From: Pseudacidovorax sp. RU35E
GTDB taxonomy: Bacteria; Pseudomonadota; Gammaproteobacteria; Burkholderiales; Burkholderiaceae_C
Reading direction: 5' to 3'
NCBI RefSeq assembly: GCF_900156165.1
Contig: NZ_FTMY01000001.1
Location: 62,001-126,000, forward strand
Length of the DNA stretch: 64,000 nt
The notes under the pieces were generated by a model, which was given only the letters and a program-made list of their open reading frames with translations, was not told the origin of the DNA and did not search any database. A program made the translations under genes and the position numbers. Positions 1 to 8,500 of the stretch are shown here, in pieces (positions within the stretch are counted from its first letter, which is position 1; every line of letters starts with the position of its first letter).

Positions 1-803
1 GCCAGCCGAAGCACCTGCAGGTTGGCAGGCTCGTCGTCCACCAGCAGCAGGCAATGGCGGCGATGCCGTGGCGCGGCTGCAGGGGTGCCTGCGGCGGGCA
101 GCGCCAGGGTCGTCTCGGCCGCGGGCGCAGGCGCCTCAGCGGGGCGTTCGAGGGCCACCGCTTCGCCCACCAGTTGTTCGGCAGGCAGTGCGCGCAGGAA
201 CTCGTGGCGCTCGCGGCCGCGGGCTTCCAGCCAGGCCCGGACCAGGCCGCGCGGCAGCAGCACCGGCATGCGCCGCTCCTGGCCGCTGGCGCCGTAGCGG
301 GCCATCAGCGGATGGTCGTCCGCATTGATCGTCAGCAGCGCAAAGCTCAGCTGCCGCACGCCGTTGTCGTCCAGCCAGCTGCTCCAGATGCCGGCCATGC
401 ACAGCGCATGGCCATCGCGGCGGCTGATGCGGGCCAGTTGGGGCAGGCGCGGGTCCACACGGTAGTCCTGTGTGTAGATGGCGGCGGCCGGCACCACGCA
501 GAGCTGGTCCTTGCTCCACGCCGCGGCGTAGGGGGCCTTGCGCACTTCGTCGTCCCGCGCGAAGGCCGTGCGCAGGCGCAGCGCGGCCTCCATGCCACCG
601 CGCCGGCTGTCCGTGGTGACCAGCCCCCAGCGGCCGATCTCGACCACGGGGGCGCCCGACTGCTTGTGGATGAAGGCGCCCGGGCCGCCCGGCAGCACCT
701 CGTCGGTGCAGGCCGCCGGGGTCTCCAGCGGCGTGCTCTGTCGAAGATCGCGGGCCAGAACATCCCAGTGGCGATCTTGCGCAGGAGCGTATCGGGAGAG
801 CAT
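1..803 (-). CDS. Degenerate SRAP domain fused to a response-regulator receiver domain (partial, runs off the left edge)
   Basis: The frame opens at ATG 803 after an in-frame TGA and stays open to base 1 (267 codons visible). Residues 1-195 align by eye with the MCSHYE branch of SRAP (SOS response-associated peptidase, YedK/HMCES) proteins: WGLV at 59-62, AGIWSSW at 137-143, LLTINADDHPLM at 156-167, RRMPVLLP at 178-184. The residues that make SRAP an abasic-site crosslinker are missing. Cys2 is Leu (MLSRY), the NARSET segment is not recognisable, the Glu of the FYEW/FEP motif is Thr111, and the His before the RM pair is replaced within YGASGQERRM. After an Ala/Pro linker, residues 251-267 (CLLLVDDEPANLQVLRL) are the start of a CheY-type receiver. 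A signalling protein using a dead SRAP fold is my inference. No strong ribosome-binding site is seen. Confidence 0.8.
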   Translation of the reverse strand, partial: MLSRYAPAQDRHWDVLARDLRQSTPLETPAACTDEVLPGGPGAFIHKQSGAPVVEIGRWGLVTTDSRRGGMEAALRLRTAFARDDEVRKAPYAAAWSKDQLCVVPAAAIYTQDYRVDPRLPQLARISRRDGHALCMAGIWSSWLDDNGVRQLSFALLTINADDHPLMARYGASGQERRMPVLLPRGLVRAWLEARGRERHEFLRALPAEQLVGEAVALERPAEAPAPAAETTLALPAAGTPAAAPRHRRHCLLLVDDEPANLQVLRL

Positions 804-950
804 CGATATGCAGAATAAGCGGTTTGCCGGTCAGCGCCGCGTCAGCGGATGCGCCACGCGCCGTCAGGGTATGCATCCCCGGCGACGCCGTCGTCCAGAC
901 CTCGCCCAGGCCGCAGACCGCCAAATCCCGATTGATTCGGTCGGTTTTTC

Positions 951-978
951 TTCAGGGCCCAAAAACCGTCGCTATACT
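951..978 (+). promoter_or_regulatory. Probable sigma-70 promoter of tRNA-Asn
   Basis: A good -10 box, TATACT, lies at 973-978, 12 nt before the tRNA 5' end. The best -35 is the poor match TTCAGG at 951-956 with 16-nt spacing. This fits a stable-RNA promoter with a short leader. Confidence 0.5.
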
Positions 979-990
979 CTAGGGCTTCCT

Positions 991-1066
991 TCCCCGATAG
1001 CTCAGTCGGTAGAGCGCCGGACTGTTAATCCGTAGGTCCCTGGTTCGAGCCCAGGTCGGGGAGCCA
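991..1066 (+). tRNA. tRNA-Asn (anticodon GTT)
   Basis: A full cloverleaf is visible: acceptor strand TCCCCGA pairs with TCGGGGA, with discriminator G and encoded CCA at 1064-1066. The D arm has the usual CTCAGTCGGTAGAG, the anticodon GTT is at 1024-1026, and the T loop reads GGTTCGAGCCC. No integrase or duplicated 3' end is seen nearby, so it is not evidently used as an attachment site here. Confidence 0.97.
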
Positions 1067-1102
1067 AACGAAGCACTTGGTGGTCGTCACCAAGCTGCTC
1101 AG

Positions 1103-1127
1103 AAAGCCCGCCCCGTGCGGGCTTTTT
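1103..1127 (+). terminator. Rho-independent terminator after tRNA-Asn
   Basis: A perfect 9-bp stem, AAAGCCCGC (1103-1111) with GCGGGCTTT (1117-1125), has a 5-nt loop and a run of T at the 3' side. It lies 36 nt after the tRNA and probably ends its transcript. Confidence 0.9.
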
Positions 1128-1260
1128 GCTTTGCGCGGCGGGCGTGCATTCTAGGTGCGGCTGAATCTGCCCTTGTTCGAGGCCGCAGCACCGGCCAGCA
1201 CGAACATCGCAGCGATCCCGCTGCCTCACGCGCGTATGAGGCACTTCGGCCCCGCATCCC

Positions 1261-2616
1261 TCACCCCAGCATCCGGATCCCCAACCCCGCCACGGCGCTC
1301 AGCGCCAGCACCGGCATCACGCCCCACTTCAGCCGGATCAGCGCGAAGGCCGCCAGCACCATGAGCGCCGCGGCCCAGCCATCGAAGCCGCGGCCGTCGG
1401 GCCACAGCACATGGCCGGCGAAGAACAGCGCCAGTTGCGCGATCACGCCCACCACCGCGGCGGTGATGGCGGTCATGGGACCGGCCAGGCCCAGGTGGCC
1501 GCGGGTCGACTCCACCAGCGGGCCGCCTGCAAGGATGAACAGGAAGGAGGGCAGGAAGGTGAAGAAGCTCACGGCCACCGCCGCCAGCGCGCCGCCCAGG
1601 AAGGGCATGTCGGGGCCCAGCACGAGCTGGTTCCAGCCGCCCAGGAAGCCGACGAAGGCCACCACCATGATCAGCGGACCCGGTGTGGTCTCGCCCAGGG
1701 CCAGGCCGTCGATCATCTGCGGGCCCGACAGCCAGTGGTAGTGCTCCACTGCCGCCTGGTAGACGTAAGGGAGCACGGCATAGGCGCCGCCAAAGGTCAT
1801 CAGCGCCGCCTTGGTGAAGAACCAGCCCATGCGCGCCAGGGTGCCTTCCAGACCGCCGATGGCGATGGCAGCGCCCATGCCTGCCGCCCACAGCGCCAGG
1901 CACACCCCCAGCACCCGCAGCAGCCGCCCGCGTGAGAAGCGGGCATGGGCCGGCGGCGGGCTGTGGTCGTCGATCCACGCCGCAGGCGCAGGGTTGTCGC
2001 CCAGGGCCGTTGCCGATGCCGCATGCGCCGCCCGGCCCTGGAAGGCGGCCGGCCAGCGGCGGGCCCCCATGTGTCCCGCCAGCGCCGCCAGCGCCAGCAC
2101 GAGCACGAAGGGCAGGTGGAGGACCGCCATCGCCACGAAGGCCGCGGCGGCGATGCCCACCAGCGCCCGGCTGTGCAGGGCGCGGCCCGCCAGGCGCCAG
2201 CCGGCCTGAAGCACGATGGCGGTAACGGCCGGCTTGATGCCGTAGAACACGGCGGCCACCAGCGGCTGCTGGCCGAAGACCACGTACACCCACGACAGCC
2301 CGATGAGCAGCACCAGCGAAGGCAGTACGAACAGCAGACCCGCCGCGATGCCGCCCCAGCTGCGGTGCATGAGCCAGCCCAGGTAGGTGGCCAGCTGCTG
2401 CGCTTCGGGGCCCGGCAGCACCATGCAGTAGTTGAGGGCGTGCAGAAAGCGCTTCTCACTGATCCAGCGTCGCCGCTCCACCAGTTCGGAATGCATGATC
2501 GCGATCTGCCCGGCCGGCCCGCCGAAGCTGATGAAGCCCAGCTTGAGCCAGAAGAGCAGGGCGCGGCCGAAGCCGATGGGCGGGGGCGCGTCGGCGCGCG
2601 CAGGAGGCGGTGTCAT
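1261..2616 (-). CDS. chrA: Chromate transporter, ChrA/CHR family (two-domain form)
   Basis: The 451-residue product is an inner-membrane protein of the CHR superfamily, whose studied members expel chromate from the cytoplasm. Both CHR halves are present, each with its hallmark: FGGPAGQIAIMH near residue 30 in the first half and FGGAYAVLPYVYQ with the GETTPGPL motif in the second. They are joined by a hydrophilic linker near residues 205-240. The length is normal for the long-chain form. I chose ATG 2616, which gives a start just before the first conserved region; the upstream extension of the frame has low-complexity Arg/Ala composition and runs under the neighbouring kinase gene. It diverges from the histidine kinase with about 60 bp between them. 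No chrB-type regulator is seen. Confidence 0.93.
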   Translation of the reverse strand: MTPPPARADAPPPIGFGRALLFWLKLGFISFGGPAGQIAIMHSELVERRRWISEKRFLHALNYCMVLPGPEAQQLATYLGWLMHRSWGGIAAGLLFVLPSLVLLIGLSWVYVVFGQQPLVAAVFYGIKPAVTAIVLQAGWRLAGRALHSRALVGIAAAAFVAMAVLHLPFVLVLALAALAGHMGARRWPAAFQGRAAHAASATALGDNPAPAAWIDDHSPPPAHARFSRGRLLRVLGVCLALWAAGMGAAIAIGGLEGTLARMGWFFTKAALMTFGGAYAVLPYVYQAAVEHYHWLSGPQMIDGLALGETTPGPLIMVVAFVGFLGGWNQLVLGPDMPFLGGALAAVAVSFFTFLPSFLFILAGGPLVESTRGHLGLAGPMTAITAAVVGVIAQLALFFAGHVLWPDGRGFDGWAAALMVLAAFALIRLKWGVMPVLALSAVAGLGIRMLG

Positions 2617-2678
2617 GGCGGAAGTGGAAGCAGGGGGCGTCGATATGATCCCATCGCTTTCTGACCGCACCCCACGCC

Positions 2679-4478
2679 GTGTCCACTGCGCCCCCGCAGC
2701 CGTCGCCTTTGCCCGACGCCCAGACCGCCGCCGACTCGGAGGTGGTGCGCCGCGTGCTGGACAGCAGCGCGCGGCTGCTGGTGCTGATCGTGGCCAACGT
2801 GCTGATCGCGGTGGCCGTCTGGGAAGAGCTGCCCGCCGCCGCCGTCGCCACCTGGGGCGCCCTGGTGGTGGCGCACCTGCTGCTGCGCCGCCATGCCTTG
2901 CGCGCCGCGGCCATGGATGCGCTGCCGCTGCCACGCAAACTGCGGCTCTTCGTCGCCTACGGCGTTCTGGCCGGTGTGCTGCAGGCCGTGCCGCTGCTGG
3001 GTTTTCCGTGGCTGGGCGAGACGGCGCGCGCCTACCTGTCCATCATCCTGATGGGCCTGAGCACCGGCACGGTGGCCAGTTGCACCGGTCACCCGCGGCT
3101 GTGCCGGGCGTACTGCATCCCGGTGCTCGGCGGCCTGGTCGTGGCCTGGCTGCTGTCGCCGTCGGCCGCTGGCGCCAACGGCTTCATCGACCGCGCCATC
3201 GGCGTGCTGATCCTGCTGTTCATGGGCATCCTCGGTGCCGTGGCGCGCAACAGCTACCAGACGCTGATCGATGCCCACGCCGTGCGCCTGCGCGAGCGTG
3301 AACTCAACGCGCGCCTGCAGGAGGCCCTGGCCCGGGAGCGCGAGGCCGGCACGGCCAAGACGCGCTTCCTCGCCTCAGCCAGCCATGACCTGCGCCAGCC
3401 GCTGCACACGCTGTCGATGCTCGCGGCCACGCTGGTGCTGCGCCCGCTCGACGAGCGCAGCCGGGCCATCGCCACGCTGATGGCCGAGGTCAGCGAGTCG
3501 CTCAATGGCCAGCTCGACGGCCTGCTCGACATCTCGCGCCTCGATGCGGGCGTGGTGCGCGCGCAGATGCGGCCGACGCCATTGCAGCCGCTGCTGCAGC
3601 GCTACTTTGCCGAGGTGGAGGCCGCCGCACGCGAGGCCGGCATCACCGCCCGACTGCACTGGCGGCTGCCGCAGGACCTGCATGTGCAGACCGACCCCGC
3701 GCTGCTGCTGCGGGTGTTGCGCAACCTGGTGGGCAATGCGCTCAAGTTCACGCCGCGTGGTGGCCAGCTGCGCATCGATGCCGAGCCCGGGCCGGACGGC
3801 GAGGGTGCCGTGCTGAAGGTGGCGGACGATGGCATCGGCATCGCGCCGGCGCACCAGGCCCAGGTGTTCCAGGAGTTCTTCCAGGTCGGCAACGACGAGC
3901 GCGACCGTTCGCGGGGGCTGGGCCTGGGCCTGTCGATCGTGGCGCGGCTGGCCGCGCTGATGGGCATCGCGGTCACGCTGGACTCGGCGCTCGGCCAGGG
4001 CAGCTGCTTCACGCTGCGCCTGCCTGCTGCCGAGGGCGGCGCGGCCGCCACCGAGCCGCTGGCCGTGGCTGCCGGGGCCGCGGCCGGCCCGCTGGCGCTG
4101 AACGTGCTCGTGGTGGACGACGAGAAGGACGTGCGCACCAGCACCTGCCTGCTGCTGGCCGAACTCGGCTGCGACTGCCGGTCGGCGGCCGACCTGGCGC
4201 AGGCCGAGGCGGCGCTGGAGGGCTTCCGGCCCGACCTGGTGCTGGCCGACTTCCGCCTCGGCGGCAACGCGAGCGGCCTGCACGTCCTGGCCGCCGCGCG
4301 TCGGCGCCGGCCCGGTCTTCCGGTCGCGCTGGTCAGCGGCGACACCGCCCCCGACCGCCTGCGCGAAGCCGAGGACGCCGGCGTGCGCCTGCTGCACAAG
4401 CCGCTGTCGCTGGCCGCGCTGCGACCGCTGCTGGACGAGGCCGCGGCCGCGCGCGGTGTCCGGCCCGATCCAGCCTGA
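2679..4478 (+). CDS. Membrane-bound hybrid sensor histidine kinase
   Basis: The 599-residue protein starts at GTG 2679. Residues 30-190 hold about five or six hydrophobic segments with no large periplasmic loop, followed by a short coiled region (195-225). The HisKA box is FLASASHDLRQPLHTL with phospho-acceptor His236. The ATPase domain carries the N box NLVGNALKF (349-357), DDGIGI (383-388) and GLGLGLS (413-419). The C-terminal receiver starts at LNVLVVDDE (474-482), with Asp524 as the likely phospho-acceptor. It therefore autophosphorylates and can pass phosphate to its own receiver and possibly to another regulator. The response-regulator gene directly downstream is on the opposite strand and convergent; the two are likely partners by proximity. 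The signal sensed is unknown. Confidence 0.93.
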   Translation: MSTAPPQPSPLPDAQTAADSEVVRRVLDSSARLLVLIVANVLIAVAVWEELPAAAVATWGALVVAHLLLRRHALRAAAMDALPLPRKLRLFVAYGVLAGVLQAVPLLGFPWLGETARAYLSIILMGLSTGTVASCTGHPRLCRAYCIPVLGGLVVAWLLSPSAAGANGFIDRAIGVLILLFMGILGAVARNSYQTLIDAHAVRLRERELNARLQEALAREREAGTAKTRFLASASHDLRQPLHTLSMLAATLVLRPLDERSRAIATLMAEVSESLNGQLDGLLDISRLDAGVVRAQMRPTPLQPLLQRYFAEVEAAAREAGITARLHWRLPQDLHVQTDPALLLRVLRNLVGNALKFTPRGGQLRIDAEPGPDGEGAVLKVADDGIGIAPAHQAQVFQEFFQVGNDERDRSRGLGLGLSIVARLAALMGIAVTLDSALGQGSCFTLRLPAAEGGAAATEPLAVAAGAAAGPLALNVLVVDDEKDVRTSTCLLLAELGCDCRSAADLAQAEAALEGFRPDLVLADFRLGGNASGLHVLAAARRRRPGLPVALVSGDTAPDRLREAEDAGVRLLHKPLSLAALRPLLDEAAAARGVRPDPA

Positions 4479-4514
4479 TCCGGCCCGCGACGCGCCGCCC
4501 TGCGCGCACGGCGT

Positions 4515-5189
4515 TCAGCGCTCGCCCACGTTCATGCCCAGCTGCGCGGCGCGGAACACCGCCTCGGTGCGGTTGCGTGCACCCAGCACACGGAAGGCCG
4601 TCGACAGGTGGGCCTTCACCGTGCCTTCGGCCAGGTTGGTCTCGCGGGCGATCACCTTGTTCGACTTGCCCTGGATGGCCCGCTGCAGCACCGCCAGCTG
4701 CCGCTCGGTGAGCGCGAGCCGCTCGGCCCAGGCCGTGCGGCCCTGGGCCGTTGGCAGCGCTCCCAGCTCGGGCGCTGGCGCCGCCGCCGATTCGGGCCAC
4801 AGCCCCGCCAGGAGCTGGGCCGGCAGGTAGCAGCCGCCGGCCAGCACCAGGCGCAGGGCGGCAAGCAGCACGGCCGGCGTGGAGGACTTGGGCACGTAGC
4901 CCATCGCACCGCCATCGATGGCCGCACGGATCACGTCAGGCTTCTCCTCGCCCGACAGCAGCACCGTGGGCACTTCGTCGAAATGCGCCCGCACCTCGGC
5001 CAGCGCCTCCAGGCCCGTCACACCGGGCAGGTTGAAGTCCAGCAGCACCAGGTCGAAGGGCCCGGGCTGGGCCAGCGCCTCCCGCACCGAGCGCGCCGTC
5101 GCGCAGCCCACGTCCGGCGCCAGCTCCGCGAGGAGGAAGGTCAGGCCCTGGGCGAACAGCGGATGGTCATCGATGAGCAGGACTCGCAC
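4515..5189 (-). CDS. Two-component response regulator, NarL/LuxR family
   Basis: A receiver domain begins right at the N-terminus (VRVLLIDDHPLFAQGL). It has a phospho-acceptor Asp in LVLLDFNLPG and the conserved Lys in GYVPKSS. A C-terminal LuxR helix-turn-helix follows (LTERQLAVLQ, then NLAEGTVKAHLSTAFRVLG). I set the start at GTG 5189, giving 224 residues, the normal size for this family. The open frame extends upstream to 5453, but that part is Arg-rich and lies in the promoter gap. It is convergent with the hybrid kinase and divergent from the 36.6-kb surface-protein gene, so it is the natural candidate regulator of that locus. The palindrome at 5405-5421 is a possible target site, unproven. 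Confidence 0.9.
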   Translation of the reverse strand: MRVLLIDDHPLFAQGLTFLLAELAPDVGCATARSVREALAQPGPFDLVLLDFNLPGVTGLEALAEVRAHFDEVPTVLLSGEEKPDVIRAAIDGGAMGYVPKSSTPAVLLAALRLVLAGGCYLPAQLLAGLWPESAAAPAPELGALPTAQGRTAWAERLALTERQLAVLQRAIQGKSNKVIARETNLAEGTVKAHLSTAFRVLGARNRTEAVFRAAQLGMNVGER

Positions 5190-5536
5190 GGGCGTGGGCC
5201 CGGCTTCGACGGGCGCAAGGGGTGGACGGGGATCGGCGCAAGGTAGACGACGACGGTGCCCGCGGCAATCCGTCCGTTCGCCACGCCGCGCGCCGGGCCA
5301 CGGCCGATCGGCTTGGCCGTTCGGCCTAGGCCTGGCCGCATGGCCGGCCTCCCGAATTCGTAGGAGGCCACCGACGGCGTGAATTGTGAACATTGTGGAT
5401 TGGTACTTGGCAATGCCAAGTTGTGGACATCCGGCCAGTGCCACAAATGACAACGAAAGTAAAAAATTCCTGGCTGGAGTCGTTGGGCCGCGGACGTGCG
5501 CCGGTGGGCGGCGGGGTCCGGAGTCGAGGGGAATCT
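5190..5536. promoter_or_regulatory. Divergent regulatory region between the response regulator and the giant gene
   Basis: This 347-bp gap has no supported gene. Its 5380-5470 part is markedly richer in A+T than anything around it and contains the palindrome listed separately. It also holds repeated TTGTG-GA-CAT words (near 5384-5395 and 5421-5430) and a CCACAAATG that roughly inverts CATTGTGG. I could not assign a convincing -35/-10 pair. Confidence 0.55.
5405..5421. promoter_or_regulatory. 17-nt palindrome, candidate operator
   Basis: ACTTGGCA-A-TGCCAAGT is an exact inverted repeat with 8-bp arms and a one-base centre. It lies 116 bp upstream of the giant gene's start and 216 bp upstream of the response-regulator start. 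Its symmetry and size suit a dimeric helix-turn-helix protein such as the adjacent LuxR-type regulator. Binding is inferred only. Confidence 0.5.
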
Positions 5537-8500
5537 ATGGACACGCGCGTCAAGGGCAAGGGTGGGCAGGACAACGGGCGTGCGCGCAGCGGCGGCACTC
5601 CCGAACGGGCAGAACCGGTACCGGCGCTGCGCATGCTCACGCAGCGCATCCGCGAGGTCCTCGCGGGCCGGGGCCTGCGAACCGTGCGCCGCGCGCCCGC
5701 CGCCGCGGTGGCCACGCGGCCCACCTTCGAATCCTTCGAGCCGCGCGTGCTGCTGGCGGCCGATCCGGTGGTGCCGCGCGTGGACGGCAACCTGGACGTG
5801 GCCGGCGAGGTCGACCGCTACAGCTTCACCGTCGCGCAGGACGTGCGGGTCGTCTTCGACTCGCTCACGTCCAACGGCAACATGCGCTGGACGCTGCAGG
5901 GCCCCAGCGGCAACCTGGTCGACGACCGGGCCTTCAGCAACAGCGATTCCTACGACGTCGGCGGCGACGTGGCCATGAGCCTGCGGCCCGGCGACTACAC
6001 GCTGTCGGTGCGCGGCGTGGGCGACACCACCGGCGCCTATGCCTTCCGGCTGCTGAACCTGTCCCAGGCCACACCGCTGCAGATGGGCGCGCAGGCCAGC
6101 GGCCGGCTGGACCCGGGCAACGAGACCGACGCCTTCTCCTTCGCCGGAACCGCCGGCCAGTCGATCTTCCTGGACATGCAGTCCATGAGCGGCGGCGACG
6201 CCAGCTGGCGGCTGATCGACCCCTTCGGCCGCAACCTGGGCAACGTGCGCTACCTCGGTGACGACATCGGCCGCATCGAGCTGCCCTACGACGGCAGCTA
6301 CACCCTGCTGGTCGAGGGCCGCAGCTGGCAGACCACGCCGATCGACTACCGCTTCCAGCTCCATGCCGTGCAGGACGCGAAGGAGCAGCCGCTGGTGCCG
6401 GGTGAGGCCCAGGGCATGGCCGCTCAGCGGGTCCCGGTCGACACCGGCAGCGCCCTGCAGCTCAACGGGCTGCAGCAGGTGCGTGCGGACGTCGATGCCT
6501 CGCTCGACCTGCGGCGCACGGTGACGATGGAGACCTGGGTGCGGGTCGACCGCTTCGACGCCACCTGGACGCCGCTCATCCACAAGGGCACCGGCGCCCT
6601 CGGCGAGCGCACCTATTCGATCTGGCTGCGCTATGACGGCGCCGTGCACCTGAGCACCTACGACGGCGGCGAGCAGGTCGCCACCACCGAGGGTGGCGTG
6701 ATCGACACCGGCACCTGGCACCACATCGCGGCCGTCGTCGACCGCGACGCGGGGCGCATGCGCGTGCTGGTCGATGGCGTGGAGCGCGCCAGCGCCGACG
6801 TGCGCGGCGGCGACGCCATCGACAGCAGCGGCAAGCCGCTGACCATCGGCTATCCGGTGGAAGGCGACGCCTCCTACGGCGGGCTGGTGGGCGCGGTGCA
6901 CGACCTGCGGGTCTGGTCGGTGGCGCGCAGCAACGAGGACATCGTCGCCAGCATGGGCGCGGCGCTGGACGGCACCCAGGCCGGCCTGGTGCTCAACCTG
7001 CGCTTCGCCGAAGAGGGCGGCGACCAGCTGGTCAACACCGTGGCCACGGCCGGCGCGCCGCAGGCGAGCCTGGTCGCGGCGGTGGAAGGCGCCATCGCCC
7101 GGCGCCTGGACACGCCCGGCCAGGTCGTCGAATACCGCTTCACGCTCGGCAGCGCCCAGCGCCTGTACTTCGACAGCCTGAGCAACAACGGCAGCCTGCG
7201 CTGGAGCCTCAGCGGCCCGCGCGGCAGCGTGGTCGCCGACCGCCGCTTCGACGGCAGCGATGCCGACCAGGGCCCCGGCGTGCTCGCGCTGCCCGCAGGC
7301 GACTACACGCTTCGGGTGCGCAGCACCGGCGACCAGGCGCAGGACTTCGCCTTCCGCCTGCTGCCGCTGGCGGCGGCGCAGGCCCTGACGCTGGACACCG
7401 AGGTCGAGGCCGTGCTGGGCGTGGCCCGCGAGACCCAGGCCTTCCAGTTCCAGGCGGGTGCCGGCGAGCGTCTGTTCTTCGACAGCCTGGGCCGCTCGGG
7501 CAACGATGTCGTCTGGCGCCTGATCGACCCGCTGGGCCGGCTGATCTTCGGGCCGACCGGCTTCTGGCAGGACGTGGACACGCTGGAGCTGGGCACGGCG
7601 GGCGTCTACACCCTGCTGCTCGAAGGCCGTTCCTGGGCCACGGGCATCAGCCGCGCCACCTTCGCGGTGCGCAAGGTGCTGGACGAAGAGCGGGCGCTGG
7701 CGGTCGGCGAGCGGGTCAGCGGCGCCCTCGCCATGCCCGGCCAGAAGCAGCGCTTCACCCTGCGCGTGGACACCGCCGGCAGCTTCGTGCTGGATGGCAT
7801 CGATGCCGAAGCGAGCGGCATCCGCTGGCGCGTGGACAGCGCCGCCGGCACGGTCATGGCGCCGCGTTCGCTGCGCGACGACGGTCCGCAGGTGCTCAAC
7901 CTGGCAGCTGGCGACTATGTGCTGACCCTCGATGGCGACGGTGACACCGCCGGCCGCTTCGACTTCCGGCTGCTCGACCTGGCCACCGCCACCGCGCTGG
8001 ACGCCGAAGGCAAGGGCGTTGCCGACCTCGACCAGGGCACCGAGCTGCAGCGCTTCGCCTTCGACGCCCAGGCCGGCGACCGGGTGCGCTTCACGCCGCT
8101 GAGCAGCACGGGCACCGCCCCCAACTGGTGGCTCATCGACCCCAGCGGCCGGCCTGTCTTCGGCCCGGCCGGCTTCTACACGCAGGACGTCGAGCTGCAG
8201 GCCACGGGCCGCTACGTGCTGCTGACCGATGGCCCCTACTACGCCACCGATCCGTCGAGCTACGCCTTCCAGCTGGTGACGCAGGACAACACGCCGCCCG
8301 AGGCGCTGACCGGCCAGGCCATCGACCTGGGCGGCACGGTCACCGGCAGCCTGGCCAGCCCGGGCGATGTGCGCGACTTCGTCTTCACCATCGCCCAGCC
8401 CACGCGCCTGCTGTTCGACGGGCTCACCCAGAACTGGGGCTTCCGCTGGCAGCTCGACGGCCCGCGCGGCGAGGAGTCGCCCGTGCGCGACTTCGGGTAC

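Noticed and set aside
54-818. Plus-strand frame of 254 codons at the left end
   Set aside because: It is the antisense of the SRAP-receiver gene, whose minus-strand frame shows clear SRAP motifs.
991-1066. tRNA-Asn as the attachment site of an integrated element
   Set aside because: No integrase and no second copy of the tRNA 3' end could be found in the window, and the flanking genes look chromosomal.
5190-5453. N-terminal extension of the response regulator
   Set aside because: The extra 88 residues are Arg-rich without similarity to receivers, while GTG 5189 places the receiver at the N-terminus as usual.
5393-5536. Earlier ATG at 5393 as start of the giant gene
   Set aside because: It falls in the AT-rich regulatory stretch next to the palindrome and lacks a ribosome-binding site. 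ATG 5537 has a good one.
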